Assembly (NCBI GenBank): GCA_964514235.1
Contig: CAZEPV010000008.1
Coordinates: forward strand, 1 to 64,000
DNA: 64,000 nucleotides
From: JAAYRQ01 sp035647235
GTDB lineage: Bacteria; Bacillota; Syntrophomonadia; Syntrophomonadales; Syntrophomonadaceae
Direction of reading: 5' to 3'
How positions within the stretch are numbered: the first letter of the stretch is position 1; every line of letters begins with the position of its first letter. Positions 8,669-17,614 of this stretch are shown here, one piece after another. Under the pieces are notes generated by a model. It saw only the letters and a list, made by a program, of their open reading frames with translations, had not been told where the DNA came from and made no database searches. Made by a program: the position numbers and the translations under genes.

Positions 8669-9412
8669 ATGGGTAAGTTTGATGACAAGGTAGCAATAGT
8701 AACTGGTGGAGCTAACGGAATTGGGGAAGCCATAGTTTATAAATTTTTTGAAGAAGGTGCCATGATTGCCATTTTGGATATTAATGGTGAGGGTGCTGCG
8801 GACTTAGCTAAGAAATTAGATGCTTCTGGTAATAAAGTAATAGGTTTTGGCTGTGATGTTACAAAGCGTAATGAGGTTCAAAATACATTCAAAGCCGTTG
8901 TAGAAAAATTTGGAACTATTGACATCTTGGTAAATAATGCGGGAATTACTCGGGATGCAATTTTTCATAGAATGACTGAGGAACAATGGGATGATGTAAT
9001 TGATGTTAATGGTAAGGGCTTATTCAATTGTACTCAGGAAGCTTGGGGCATTATGAGAGCCAAGAAATACGGTAAAGTATGTAATATTTCATCCACAAAT
9101 TCTAGTGGAGAAGTTGGACAAGCCAATTATGCTTATACCAAGGCGGGAATAATTGGATTTACCAAGAGCCTAGCTAAAGAAGGTGGCAGATACAATATAA
9201 ACGTCAATGCGGTCAGACCTGGAGTAGTTGATACAGAAATGTTGCGAGTTTTACCAGATGACATCATTGAGAACTATGCTAATAGTACGGTTTTCAAGCG
9301 ACTTGGCAAGTCATCCGAAATTGCAGATGCAGTAGCTTATTTATGCAGTGATGAAGCTTCATGGGTTACTGGAGAAGAAATGCTGGTCGCTGGTGGCTAT
9401 ATGATAGGCTAA
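8669..9412 (+). CDS. Short-chain dehydrogenase (FabG/PhaB-like 3-oxoacyl reductase, 247 aa)
   Basis: A classic SDR with the cofactor motif TGGANGIG (residues 12-19), the structural motif NNAGIT (89-94) and the catalytic triad Ser141, Tyr154, Lys158 (YAYTK). The TGEEMLVAGGYMIG ending is typical. The nearest functional types are 3-oxoacyl-ACP reductase and acetoacetyl-CoA reductase / (R)-3-hydroxyacyl-CoA dehydrogenase. Between a thiolase and a transporter, and in an island with MaoC-type (R)-hydratases, the CoA-linked (R)-specific role is the better guess. A GTG at 8651 would extend the protein by six residues; ATG 8669 follows AAAGGAG at a normal distance. Confidence 0.88.
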   Translation: MGKFDDKVAIVTGGANGIGEAIVYKFFEEGAMIAILDINGEGAADLAKKLDASGNKVIGFGCDVTKRNEVQNTFKAVVEKFGTIDILVNNAGITRDAIFHRMTEEQWDDVIDVNGKGLFNCTQEAWGIMRAKKYGKVCNISSTNSSGEVGQANYAYTKAGIIGFTKSLAKEGGRYNINVNAVRPGVVDTEMLRVLPDDIIENYANSTVFKRLGKSSEIADAVAYLCSDEASWVTGEEMLVAGGYMIG

Positions 9413-9512
9413 CCAAAAAAATTTAGATATTTTTGGATGATTCAGCGAAAGGGGGCTTAGCAGAAAAACAGCGTATTCTAGGTACTATATTAATAATACG
9501 GGAGGGTATTTA

Positions 9513-10619
9513 ATGAAAAGGAAAAGTATTGCGATATTGTTAGTGCTTATATTGAGTTTGGGATGTCTCGCTGGTTGCGGGGGACAAGCAACTGATGGTG
9601 ATAATAGCAGTGCTAATGCTAAAGCCGAAAAAATTGTTTGGAAAGTCCAGGGTTATACCCCTGCTGGAACCCTTTATGATGATTATGGTAAAAGGTTAGC
9701 TGAAAACATTACAGTTATGTCGAATGGAAGATTAGAAATTGATTGGTATCCTGCAGATGCTATAGTTCCATCTGTCGATGGACCACAAGCTGTCAGAGAT
9801 GGTATTTTGGATGCGGTCTTCGACTATGCAGGAATGTGGACCAGTGTTGAATATGGGGCTCCATTATTCTGTTCATCTCCAGGACTATTCGCTGACCCCG
9901 TTGACATTATAGCTTGGCTAGATTATGGCGGTGGCAAGGAACTTCTACAAGAAATGGGCGACAAGCTTGGAGTCCATATTGTACCAGCCGGCGTACATGA
10001 TATGGAAAACTTCTTATGGGCTAATAAACCAATTGATTCTATTGAAGCCCTAAAAAGTGTAAAACTTCGTATGATGCCTTTGATGGGTGAAGTATTAGCA
10101 GCTAATGGCTGTAACGTTGTATTCATATCTGCTGGTGAAATAGTACCATCTATGGAGCGTGGAGTTATTGACGCAGGGGAATATTCCATACCTGCACTTG
10201 ACGAAACATTTGGTTTCCAAGATGTAGCTGACTATTATATGAGACCTGGTATACACCAACCTAGCGCAACCCAACAACTTGCTATTAACAAAAAGAAATG
10301 GGATGCTCTTCCAGATGATTTAAAACGCGTTGTTGAAGTAGCAGGAAAAGAAAACCAAATGTATATGTTAAATAATGCTGCAGCTTTGAGTATTGAATCA
10401 ATGGAAAACTTCGAGAAAATGGGTAAAAAATTAGTTGTTATGCCTGAGGATATGTTGGTTACCTTACAAGGATGGATTGACGCTTGGTACGAAGATGTGA
10501 CCAAAAAGGATCCTTTCTTAGCTAAAGTGCGTGAATCTCAAGTTGAATTCATCAAATGGTGGACTCCATATAAAGAAACTAAGGTAATTCCTAATCCAGC
10601 TTGGGCATCTGAGAATTAA
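9513..10619 (+). CDS. dctP: TRAP transporter solute-binding lipoprotein (DctP family)
   Basis: This is the extracytoplasmic receptor of a tripartite ATP-independent transporter. The lipobox LAGC places the lipidated cysteine at residue 22. The body is a DctP fold with the conserved segment near residues 175-210 (IEALKSVKLRMMPLMGEVLAANG and PSMERGVIDAGEY) that shapes the carboxylate pocket. TRAP systems import organic acids using a sodium or proton gradient. The surrounding CoA-transferase and beta-oxidation genes suggest a short-chain carboxylate ligand. It precedes the two membrane-component genes, with a hairpin in the gap. Confidence 0.9.
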   Translation: MKRKSIAILLVLILSLGCLAGCGGQATDGDNSSANAKAEKIVWKVQGYTPAGTLYDDYGKRLAENITVMSNGRLEIDWYPADAIVPSVDGPQAVRDGILDAVFDYAGMWTSVEYGAPLFCSSPGLFADPVDIIAWLDYGGGKELLQEMGDKLGVHIVPAGVHDMENFLWANKPIDSIEALKSVKLRMMPLMGEVLAANGCNVVFISAGEIVPSMERGVIDAGEYSIPALDETFGFQDVADYYMRPGIHQPSATQQLAINKKKWDALPDDLKRVVEVAGKENQMYMLNNAAALSIESMENFEKMGKKLVVMPEDMLVTLQGWIDAWYEDVTKKDPFLAKVRESQVEFIKWWTPYKETKVIPNPAWASEN

Positions 10620-10660
10620 TAACTTATAATTATGAATTTTAAGTTATAAGTCTTACTTTT

Positions 10661-10699
10661 AAAAATAAAAGGGGCTCGCTTTGATCTCCTTTTATTTTT
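10661..10699 (+). terminator. Intercistronic hairpin between dctP and dctQ
   Basis: AAAAATAAAAGG (10661-10672) pairs perfectly with CCTTTTATTTTT (10688-10699); the 3' arm is itself U-rich. A smaller repeat ACTTATAA / TTATAAGT precedes it at about 10622-10652. The position suggests partial termination or 3'-end protection, making binding protein in excess over the membrane subunits. That role is inference. Confidence 0.6.
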
Positions 10700-10738
10700 A
10701 TCCTAAATAAAGTTTTTAATAAAGGTTGGTGACATAAA

Positions 10739-11254
10739 ATGTTGTTTAATAAACCCTTTTCATTGATAACCGATGTTAATGAAAAGATTGCCTTTCTTGC
10801 ATCACTATTAATCTATGGCGTTATTGCAGTAGTCGTAATTGAAGTTGGAGGAAGATACTTTTTCAATCACCCAACCAACTGGTCTTATGATTTAGCCTGG
10901 ATGTTTTACGGTGCTATAGCTTTTCTCGGGGGTGCTTATGGCATAACCGCGGATGTCCATGTTAAAGCCGATGTTGTTTATGACCTATTGAAACCAAGAA
11001 CCCAGGCCATAATTAGAATTGCCTGTTATTTGGCCTTTTTCTTTCCTTTTGCTTTAGCATTGGTATATTCCACCTATGGTCTAATGAGCCATGCTTGGAT
11101 TCTAGGTGAGACCTCACCATACACTAGTTGGAATCCTATAACTGGGCCGATTAAGACGGTCTTGTTCGTAGGTTCCGTGATGCTTTTGCTTCAAGGGCTA
11201 ATAGACTTTGTAAGCTATTTTAAAATGTTGAAGGATGGCGGTGACAAAAAATGA
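10739..11254 (+). CDS. dctQ: TRAP transporter small permease subunit (DctQ)
   Basis: A 171-residue protein with four hydrophobic segments (about residues 18-40, 53-72, 93-115, 135-157). The DctQ signature region FNHPTNWSYDLAWMFYGAIAFLGGAYGI is followed by a charged, histidine-containing loop (VHVKADVVYDLL). It pairs with the large permease to form the membrane part of the TRAP transporter. It overlaps dctM by four bases (ATGA), so translation is coupled. Confidence 0.9.
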   Translation: MLFNKPFSLITDVNEKIAFLASLLIYGVIAVVVIEVGGRYFFNHPTNWSYDLAWMFYGAIAFLGGAYGITADVHVKADVVYDLLKPRTQAIIRIACYLAFFFPFALALVYSTYGLMSHAWILGETSPYTSWNPITGPIKTVLFVGSVMLLLQGLIDFVSYFKMLKDGGDKK

Positions 11255-12570
11255 GTCCAGAATTATTAACAGTATTAATGTTTGTAGGTGTACTAGTCGG
11301 CGTATTCCTAGGATTTCCCATAGCATTTACACTAGCTGGACTAGGCATCACCTTCGGATTAATCGGGTGGGGTGATCAGGTATTTGCCCTGATGGGTTCT
11401 AGAGCTTTTGGTGTAATGGCTAACTACACTTATGTAGCTATACCACTCTTCATATTTATGGGGGCTATGTTGGAAAGGTCTGGGGTTGCAGACATAGCCT
11501 TCGCAGTTTTGAATCAATGGATGAAAAATGTAAGGGGTAGCTTAGCTTATGCCACCATAATTATCTCTACCATGTTTGCTGCTTGCACTGGTGTTGTTGG
11601 TGCTTCAGTAACCACCATGGGGCTTTTAGCACTCCCACCCATGAATGACAGAGGTTATGATAAAAAACTATCTACTGGTGTTGTCGCAGCAGGTGGAACC
11701 CTAGGGATTCTAATTCCGCCTAGTATAATGCTAGTACTATTTGGACCAATGGCTAATTTATCTGTAGTTGATTTATTTGCAGCAGCTATTATTCCTGGTC
11801 TTTTGTTAGCCTTTTTATATTTGGTTTACACCTTCTTACTGATTAAATTTAAAAAGGGTGTAGTACCCGACCAAGCACTCCACGAGGGTGAAGAAATATA
11901 TACTATCTGGGACGGTATAAAAGCATTTGTACCTTTTATAGCTGTTATATTCGCGGTAATGGGGGCTATTTTATTTGGTATAGCGGCTCCTACTGAAGCA
12001 GCAGCTTTAGGTGCTTTTGGCGCAACCATAATAGCACTAGCTTTCCGCAAATTAAATTGGCGGGTTATTAAGGAATCTGCCATGTCGACCTTGAAAATAA
12101 CCACTATGGTTGCCTTTGTAGCCGTAGGCGCTAACATCTTCACGGCAGTATTTTTCGGGGTTGGCGGAGGAGCCGTAGTAAGTAACTTTGTTTCTGCACT
12201 AGGTCTAGGACCAACTGGTACTATGATGATGGTTCTTTTGATTGTACTTTTATTGGGTATGCTGATTGACTGGATAGGTATTTTGCTTATCATAGTTCCT
12301 ATTTTTATGCCTATTATCGTACAATTTGGCATTGACCCCCTATGGGCAGCCATGTTAATTTGTATTATTTTACAAACATCATTTTTGACTCCACCCTTTG
12401 CTTATACCCTCTTTTATATTAGGGGTATTGCCCCTCCTGGTATTAACATTGGGCATATTTACGCAGGGGTAATCCCATTTATCGGTTTACAATTACTGGG
12501 TTTAGCCCTTTGTTATGTTTTCCCCAAAATCATTACGGTATTGCCTGCCGCCTTGGCAGCGGCTAGATAA
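11251..12570 (+). CDS. dctM: TRAP transporter large permease subunit (DctM)
   Basis: A 439-residue DctM protein with about twelve hydrophobic segments. Hallmarks are GFPIAFTLAGLG near the start, ACTGVVGASVTTMGLLALPPM, GGTLGILIPPSIMLVLFG, and APTEAAALGAFGA in the second half. It is the ion-coupled translocation channel that works with DctP and DctQ. It ends the unit begun at thiolase 1; a hairpin terminator lies 27 bases beyond its stop. Confidence 0.93.
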   Translation: MSPELLTVLMFVGVLVGVFLGFPIAFTLAGLGITFGLIGWGDQVFALMGSRAFGVMANYTYVAIPLFIFMGAMLERSGVADIAFAVLNQWMKNVRGSLAYATIIISTMFAACTGVVGASVTTMGLLALPPMNDRGYDKKLSTGVVAAGGTLGILIPPSIMLVLFGPMANLSVVDLFAAAIIPGLLLAFLYLVYTFLLIKFKKGVVPDQALHEGEEIYTIWDGIKAFVPFIAVIFAVMGAILFGIAAPTEAAALGAFGATIIALAFRKLNWRVIKESAMSTLKITTMVAFVAVGANIFTAVFFGVGGGAVVSNFVSALGLGPTGTMMMVLLIVLLLGMLIDWIGILLIIVPIFMPIIVQFGIDPLWAAMLICIILQTSFLTPPFAYTLFYIRGIAPPGINIGHIYAGVIPFIGLQLLGLALCYVFPKIITVLPAALAAAR

Positions 12571-12597
12571 AAACAATTTTATTTTAGCCGTCGTATA

Positions 12598-12636
12598 GGG
12601 TGAAGCCTCAGTTTTTACTGCAGCTTCATCCTTCTT
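12598..12636 (+). terminator. Terminator after the TRAP operon
   Basis: GGGTGAAGC (12598-12606) pairs with GCTTCATCC (12623-12631) with one G-U pair, and is followed by TTCTT. It separates the dctPQM unit from the promoter region of the second CoA-transferase. Confidence 0.65.
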
Positions 12637-12664
12637 AATATGTACTTGTCTTACTACAACTACA

Positions 12665-12694
12665 GTTGCCTTAAAACATCATGTTGCAAAATAA
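12665..12694 (+). promoter_or_regulatory. Upstream activator element 3
   Basis: GTTGCCTT, then AAAACATCAT, then GTTGCAAAATAA. It agrees with the element at 18263-18292 at 27 of 30 positions although the surrounding sequences are unrelated. It lies about 256 bases before the -24 box at 12950. The gap 12571-13021 holds only the terminator, this element and the promoter. Confidence 0.65.
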
Positions 12695-12949
12695 GGACAT
12701 GGATTTTTCAAAGATGCCAAGGTTTTTTAATTTTTAGCAACAAAAATTATTAGCAGTAACAAATACTCCTTTTTGATTTAAGGTGTAATATTTTATTTCG
12801 GCAAAAATAGGGGCAATAATTGGCTAATAGCCCCGCAAATTTCAATTTGGATTGTAATTAATGCAGAAACACCAGATTAATCTTAGTTTATGTCACTTTT
12901 ATTTGTTCTTTTTTATAATCGCATGGAAACTTTTTTACAAATAAAAAAA

Positions 12950-12965
12950 TGGCATCTTTTTTGCA
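12950..12965 (+). promoter_or_regulatory. Sigma-54 promoter of the CoA-transferase 2 / thiolase 2 unit
   Basis: TGGCATcttttTTGCA has ten bases between GG (12951-12952) and GC (12963-12964). It lies 57 bases before the ATG at 13022. Because it sits inside the longest open frame, it also argues against the upstream start at 12890. Confidence 0.82.
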
Positions 12966-13021
12966 TTAATTATCTAGTAGATTATAAAAAAAGATTAAAA
13001 CTCCAAAGAAAGGATGAGACA

Positions 13022-14326
13022 ATGAACTGGCAAGATATCTATAAGCAGAGATTAACTACAGCAGCTGAAGCAGTAAAAGTAATCAAATCTGGTGACAGGG
13101 TAGTACCTGGACACGCCGCTAGTGAATCCGAATTATTAGTGGGGGAAATGGTTAAAAGATACAAAGAATTAGAAAACGTTATTATTGTCGAAGGGGTAGC
13201 CTTAGGCAGTTCTCCATATTGTAACCCCGAAATGGAAGGGCATTTTGTCTTAAACTCCATGTTTTTAGGGGCTAAAGTGCGCTCTTCAGTTTGGGAAAAT
13301 CGGGGGGATTTCATTCCTTTAAACTTACACCAATTCCCACGCGCCTTTCGGGAGGGATTTATCCCTATTGACGTTTTCCTAACTATTGTATCCCCACCTG
13401 ATAAATTTGGTTATTGTAGTTTGGGGGTATCAGTAGACCACTCGATGGAATTGGTAAAAAGCTCAAAGATTGTTATTGCGGAAGTAAATCCGAATATGCC
13501 CAGGACATATGGTGATACCTTAGTCCACGTATCTGAATTTGATTATATAGTAGAAAATGATGATCCCTTACTAGAATTACAAAGATTTGCGGAAAGAAAT
13601 GAAGTTAATGACACCATAGGCAAAAATCTAGCCTCCTTAGTTAACGATGGTGACACACTGCAAGTTGGGGCAGGAACTATTCCTGATGCTTTATTACGCA
13701 ACCTTAAGGATAAAAACGATCTTGGTGTTCATACTGAAATGGTTTCAGATGGGATGATCGAGTTGATAGAAGGTGGCGTAATAAATGGTAAGTATAAAAC
13801 ACTCTGGCCGAATAAAATCGTAGCAACCTTCGCTGAAGGAACTAAGAAATTATATGAATATCTGCACGAAAACCCCCTATTTCAATTTATACCAACAGAC
13901 TATGTTAATAACCCTTGCGTGATTGCACAAAACGACAATATGGTAGCAATAAATCAAGCACTAGAAATTGACTTACTCGGCCAGGTTGTTTCTGAATCTA
14001 TTGGTATTAAACAATATAGCGGAATCGGTGGACAATTAGATTTTATTAGGGGCTCAGCTATGGCCCGCGGTGGCAAACCAATCCTAGTATTTCCCTCCAC
14101 AGCTAAAAAGGGGACTATCTCGCGTATAACTTGCAGCCTTAAAACTGGTACTCCCATTAGTGATACTAGAAACGATGTTCATTATGTAGTTACTGAATAC
14201 GGTATAGCTAATCTGTTTGCTAAAACTAATGAGGAAAGGGCTAGGGCGCTTATTGAGATAGCCCATCCTGATTTTAGAGAACAGCTTAAGGAAGAATACA
14301 AAGACCTATACGGAAGGGCTCTCTAA
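13022..14326 (+). CDS. CoA-transferase 2, 4-hydroxybutyrate/butyryl-CoA:acetate CoA-transferase family
   Basis: A gapless paralogue of the 5814-7118 product, also 434 residues. The presumed catalytic Glu239 is in DLGVHTEM, and AEVNPNMPRTYG and GGQLDFIRGSAM are conserved. The open frame runs upstream to 12890, but that 44-residue leader has no counterpart in the paralogue and spans the sigma-54 promoter. ATG 13022 has an AAAGGATGAG ribosome-binding site like that of the paralogue. The strongest divergence between the two is at residues 51-115, so they may differ in acyl substrate. It leads a two-gene unit with the thiolase that follows 36 bases later. Confidence 0.9.
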   Translation: MNWQDIYKQRLTTAAEAVKVIKSGDRVVPGHAASESELLVGEMVKRYKELENVIIVEGVALGSSPYCNPEMEGHFVLNSMFLGAKVRSSVWENRGDFIPLNLHQFPRAFREGFIPIDVFLTIVSPPDKFGYCSLGVSVDHSMELVKSSKIVIAEVNPNMPRTYGDTLVHVSEFDYIVENDDPLLELQRFAERNEVNDTIGKNLASLVNDGDTLQVGAGTIPDALLRNLKDKNDLGVHTEMVSDGMIELIEGGVINGKYKTLWPNKIVATFAEGTKKLYEYLHENPLFQFIPTDYVNNPCVIAQNDNMVAINQALEIDLLGQVVSESIGIKQYSGIGGQLDFIRGSAMARGGKPILVFPSTAKKGTISRITCSLKTGTPISDTRNDVHYVVTEYGIANLFAKTNEERARALIEIAHPDFREQLKEEYKDLYGRAL

Positions 14327-14362
14327 ATTCGAATTTAGGAGTAAAAAGGAAAGGTGATAGAA

Positions 14363-15670
14363 ATGAGTTTTAAAAAAAGCAAGGACGATATCGTGTGTGT
14401 AAGTGCATGCAGGACCCCCTTTGGACGTTTTGGTGGCTCCATGCGGGACATCGACATTTTCGACTTGGGTGCCATAGCCATGCGGGATGCCATGGAGAGG
14501 ATTAACTTGGACCCTAACCTAATTGATGAAGTTTGGTGGGGGAACGGCGATACAACTAGCACCAAGGACCCCTACACTCCAGTTGTAGCTAGGCAAACCA
14601 TGTTGAAAGCCGGCATAAGCCCCGAAACTCCATCAATAGCTTTTGACCAGGCCTGTACTTCGGGAATGAGTGCCATAAAATACGGTGCCAGGAGTATTGA
14701 GCTAGGGGAAGCTAAAATAGTTATGACTGGTGGTTCCACTAGTTTTAGTACTATACCCTTTTTATTAAGAGATATTCGCTGGGAAGGCAAAAGACATACC
14801 TCCTTTTTAGTTGAGGATCCCATTATACCCATTGGCTATAAGGATTTTGAACCTGTAGCACTTGAATCAGGGCAAGTAGCAATTGAATACGGTGTTTCTC
14901 GTGAGGAACAAGATGAGTTTGCTTATGCAAGTCATGTAAATTATAAGGCAGCACTAGAACGTGGATTCTTCAAAAATGAAATAGTGCCTTTGAAAATCGA
15001 AGTTAAAGATAAAAGGGGTCGGGTAGTGGAGGAAAAGGTCTTGGAATATGATGAGCAATTTAGACCCAATATTTCTCTCGAAGCCTTGGCCAAACTAGGT
15101 ACAATCTTTGATAGTCCCACTTGTACAGCCGGAAATTCCCCGGGCATGAATGATGGCGCTACTGCACAGATTATAACTACCCGTGAGCATGCTGAAAAAT
15201 TAGGACTCGATATTATTTATACCTTAGTTTCAACCTCGATTATTGCCCTACGGCCTAGGATTATGCCGGTTTCCCCTGCCTTTGCTATAAAGAAATGCTT
15301 AGACGAAACTGGCTTGAGTATGGATGATTTGAAATTCATTGAAATTAATGAAGCCTTTGCTTGTGTTCCTTTAGTATCTTCAGTCTTGTTAGCTAATGAT
15401 CGCTTTTTGAATAGTCCTTATGATGATATGGTCAAGGAGGCCTCGGCATCTGCAATCTTAGACTATGATAAGGATAAATATAAGGGAATTAAAAAGCGCT
15501 TGAATGTTAATGGCAGTGCAATTGCTACTGGACATCCAAACACTTCAACTGGTGCTAGAGTAATGATGACAGCGGCCTACAACCTTAAAGAAAATGGCGG
15601 TGGCTATGCAGCTACAGCTATTTGTGGTGGTTTAACCCAAGGTACTGGTGCTATTATCTGGGTGGAATAA
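14363..15670 (+). CDS. Thiolase 2 (acetyl-CoA C-acyltransferase family, 435 aa, with an insertion)
   Basis: A thiolase-fold enzyme with nucleophile Cys98 in DQACTSGMSA, the His motif TGHPNTSTGAR and the second Cys in ICGGLTQG. It is about 40 residues longer than the two other thiolases here. Much of the excess is a segment between INEAFA and NVNGSAIATGHP (FLNSPYDDMVKEASASAILD onward). That places it in a distinct subfamily, possibly one handling longer or substituted 3-oxoacyl-CoA. GTG 14354 is the outermost start; ATG 14363 fits the AAGGTGA ribosome-binding site better. It is cotranscribed with CoA-transferase 2 and followed by a strong terminator. Confidence 0.85.
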   Translation: MSFKKSKDDIVCVSACRTPFGRFGGSMRDIDIFDLGAIAMRDAMERINLDPNLIDEVWWGNGDTTSTKDPYTPVVARQTMLKAGISPETPSIAFDQACTSGMSAIKYGARSIELGEAKIVMTGGSTSFSTIPFLLRDIRWEGKRHTSFLVEDPIIPIGYKDFEPVALESGQVAIEYGVSREEQDEFAYASHVNYKAALERGFFKNEIVPLKIEVKDKRGRVVEEKVLEYDEQFRPNISLEALAKLGTIFDSPTCTAGNSPGMNDGATAQIITTREHAEKLGLDIIYTLVSTSIIALRPRIMPVSPAFAIKKCLDETGLSMDDLKFIEINEAFACVPLVSSVLLANDRFLNSPYDDMVKEASASAILDYDKDKYKGIKKRLNVNGSAIATGHPNTSTGARVMMTAAYNLKENGGGYAATAICGGLTQGTGAIIWVE

Positions 15671-15701
15671 TCATGATTTGACCGCCTAACCCAGACTTAT
15701 G

Positions 15702-15740
15702 AGTGCACCCCAATTGCTTGGCGGTGCACTTTTCTTTTTA
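15702..15740 (+). terminator. Rho-independent terminator after thiolase 2
   Basis: AGTGCACC (15702-15709) pairs with GGTGCACT (15723-15730) and is followed by TTTCTTTTTA. It ends the CoA-transferase 2 / thiolase 2 transcript. Confidence 0.8.
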
Positions 15741-15837
15741 ATCTTTCATTGATTTGATTTTGACGGCTAGGCGTAAAATATAGCTAAATACAATGTATCC
15801 TAGGATACTTGATGGCTAAATAAAGGCGGGTGCTTCA

Positions 15838-16293
15838 ATGAATAAATTAGATGAAAATAGTTTAAATATGAGTGGTTATAGCATTGATGAAATTTATATA
15901 GGGATGACAAGAAGTGTCTCGAAAACAATTAGCGAATCTGACATTTATACATTTGCTGGTTTAATAGGGGATATAAACCCAGTCCACATAAATGCGGAAT
16001 ATGCGAAAAACACTAGATTTGGGGAAAGAATAGCCCACGGAATGCTAACAGCCAGTTTTTTTTCGACCTTAGTTGGGATGTTGATACCTGGTGCAGATGC
16101 AATTTATTTAGGCCAAACCTGTGAATTTCTCTTGCCTGTAAAAATTGGGGATACCATTACCGCTACTGGTGAAGTTATAAAAATAATTCCGGAAAAACGT
16201 ATTGCCCATATGAGAACTAAGGTTCTAAACCAAAGAGGCGAACTAGTCGTAGATGGTCAAGCAAAAGTTATGGCAACTAAAGCTACTCAATAA
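15838..16293 (+). CDS. MaoC-like (R)-specific enoyl-CoA hydratase (151 aa)
   Basis: A hot-dog fold protein of the MaoC/PhaJ type. The catalytic Asp/His motif is in FAGLIGDINPVHINAEYA followed by FGERIAHGML, matching the hydratase 2 pattern GDxNPxH. Such enzymes add water to trans-2-enoyl-CoA to give (R)-3-hydroxyacyl-CoA. The product would suit the SDR at 8669 rather than the (S)-specific dehydrogenase at 20344. No sigma-54 site is visible in its own upstream gap. It is followed 39 bases later by an acyl-CoA dehydrogenase and probably shares a transcript with it. Confidence 0.85.
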   Translation: MNKLDENSLNMSGYSIDEIYIGMTRSVSKTISESDIYTFAGLIGDINPVHINAEYAKNTRFGERIAHGMLTASFFSTLVGMLIPGADAIYLGQTCEFLLPVKIGDTITATGEVIKIIPEKRIAHMRTKVLNQRGELVVDGQAKVMATKATQ

Positions 16294-16332
16294 GTAACAA
16301 TAATTACGTTACGAAATGAAGGGGACTTGTAA

Positions 16333-17475
16333 ATGAATTTTAATTTAACTGACGAACAAGCAATGGTCTTGAAAATGGTGAGGGATTTAGCCCAAAATGA
16401 AATAGCCCCTCGGGCTGCTTATATAGACGAAACTGGTGAATTTCCTGGGGAAAATATTGAGGCCCTAAATGAATTAGGTCTTATGGGTATGACCATACCA
16501 ACTGAATATGGTGGTTCCTTTATGGATAATTTATCATATACCATGGCAGTAGAAGAAATATCTAAAGCCTGTGCATCTACTGGTGCTGTTATGTCAATTC
16601 ATAGTTCAACCACCTGTAATGCCATAGTCACTTTTGGCACCGAGGAACAAAAACATCAATATTTGCCCCGTTTAGCAGGCGAGGGCAAAGTAGCTGCTTT
16701 TGCCCTTACTGAGGCTGATTCTGGCTCAGATGCTGGTTCTATTAAGACAAATGCCGTATTAGAAGGTGACACATATATCTTAAACGGCACCAAATGTTTT
16801 ATCAGTAATTCAGGTGTAGCTGATGTTTACACCATATTTGCCAAAACCGATAGAAATAGTGGGGTTAAGGGTATAAGCGCATTTATTGTAGAAAAGGACA
16901 CCCCTGGATTGACCATAGGTAAAAAAGAAAATAAGATGGGTATTCGAGGTTCCATAACCTGCGAACTAATTATAGAAGATTTAAGAATTCCTAAAAAAAA
17001 TCTCCTGGGTAAAGAAGGCCAAGGTTTTAAGATTGCTATGGTTGCTTTAGATAGTGCTAGAATTGGAGCAGGCGCGCAAGCGGTAGGTATTGCACAAGCT
17101 GCATACGAAACCGCCCTGCAATATGCCAAGGAACGTAAGCAGTTTGGTAGACCTATAATTGATTTCCAAGGTATTGGTTTTATGCTAGCTGATATGGCTA
17201 TGCAAATAGAAGCAGCTAGATTATTGGTATATAAGGCGGCATCTTTAAAAGATGAAGGCAAACCATTTGGCATGGAAGCCGCCATGTGTAAAACTTTTGC
17301 CTCTGACATGTCGGTTAAAGTTGCCTTAGACGCAATCCAGGTTTTGGGTGGATATGGCTATATGAAAGAATATCCCACAGAGAGGTATTTAAGGGATGCC
17401 AAGATTACCCAGATATATGAAGGTACTAATCAAATCCAAAGAGTTGTAATTTGCAATTATCTAAAAAGATTATAG
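16333..17475 (+). CDS. Acyl-CoA dehydrogenase 1 (380 aa)
   Basis: An FAD-dependent short/medium-chain acyl-CoA dehydrogenase that introduces the alpha-beta double bond. It shows the substrate/FAD motif AFALTEADSGSDAGS, the IKGISAF-type middle block (VKGISAFIVEKDTPG), and the C-terminal IYEGTNQIQRVVI whose glutamate is the usual catalytic base. Length and motifs are standard for the butyryl-CoA type. Electrons would go to EtfAB, for which no genes are found in this window. It lies between the MaoC hydratase and a nitroreductase-family gene. Confidence 0.92.
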   Translation: MNFNLTDEQAMVLKMVRDLAQNEIAPRAAYIDETGEFPGENIEALNELGLMGMTIPTEYGGSFMDNLSYTMAVEEISKACASTGAVMSIHSSTTCNAIVTFGTEEQKHQYLPRLAGEGKVAAFALTEADSGSDAGSIKTNAVLEGDTYILNGTKCFISNSGVADVYTIFAKTDRNSGVKGISAFIVEKDTPGLTIGKKENKMGIRGSITCELIIEDLRIPKKNLLGKEGQGFKIAMVALDSARIGAGAQAVGIAQAAYETALQYAKERKQFGRPIIDFQGIGFMLADMAMQIEAARLLVYKAASLKDEGKPFGMEAAMCKTFASDMSVKVALDAIQVLGGYGYMKEYPTERYLRDAKITQIYEGTNQIQRVVICNYLKRL

Positions 17476-17614
17476 AGGTTGACTTGTTTTATAGAATCAG
17501 AAGATAAGCCAGCCACTATTTGACAGATTGTATCCTATTACTCTGATATGCTAGATTAATGTTAGGACATATATTAGCATAGCGGTATAGAAATTAAGAA
17601 GGAGGTAATTATTA

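Noticed and set aside
11826..12353. 175-codon minus-strand frame
   Set aside because: Antisense shadow of dctM; Thr/Ala/Pro/Ile-rich translation with no family resemblance.
12890..13021. 44-residue N-terminal extension of CoA-transferase 2
   Set aside because: It spans the sigma-54 promoter, has no ribosome-binding site and is absent from the gapless paralogue.
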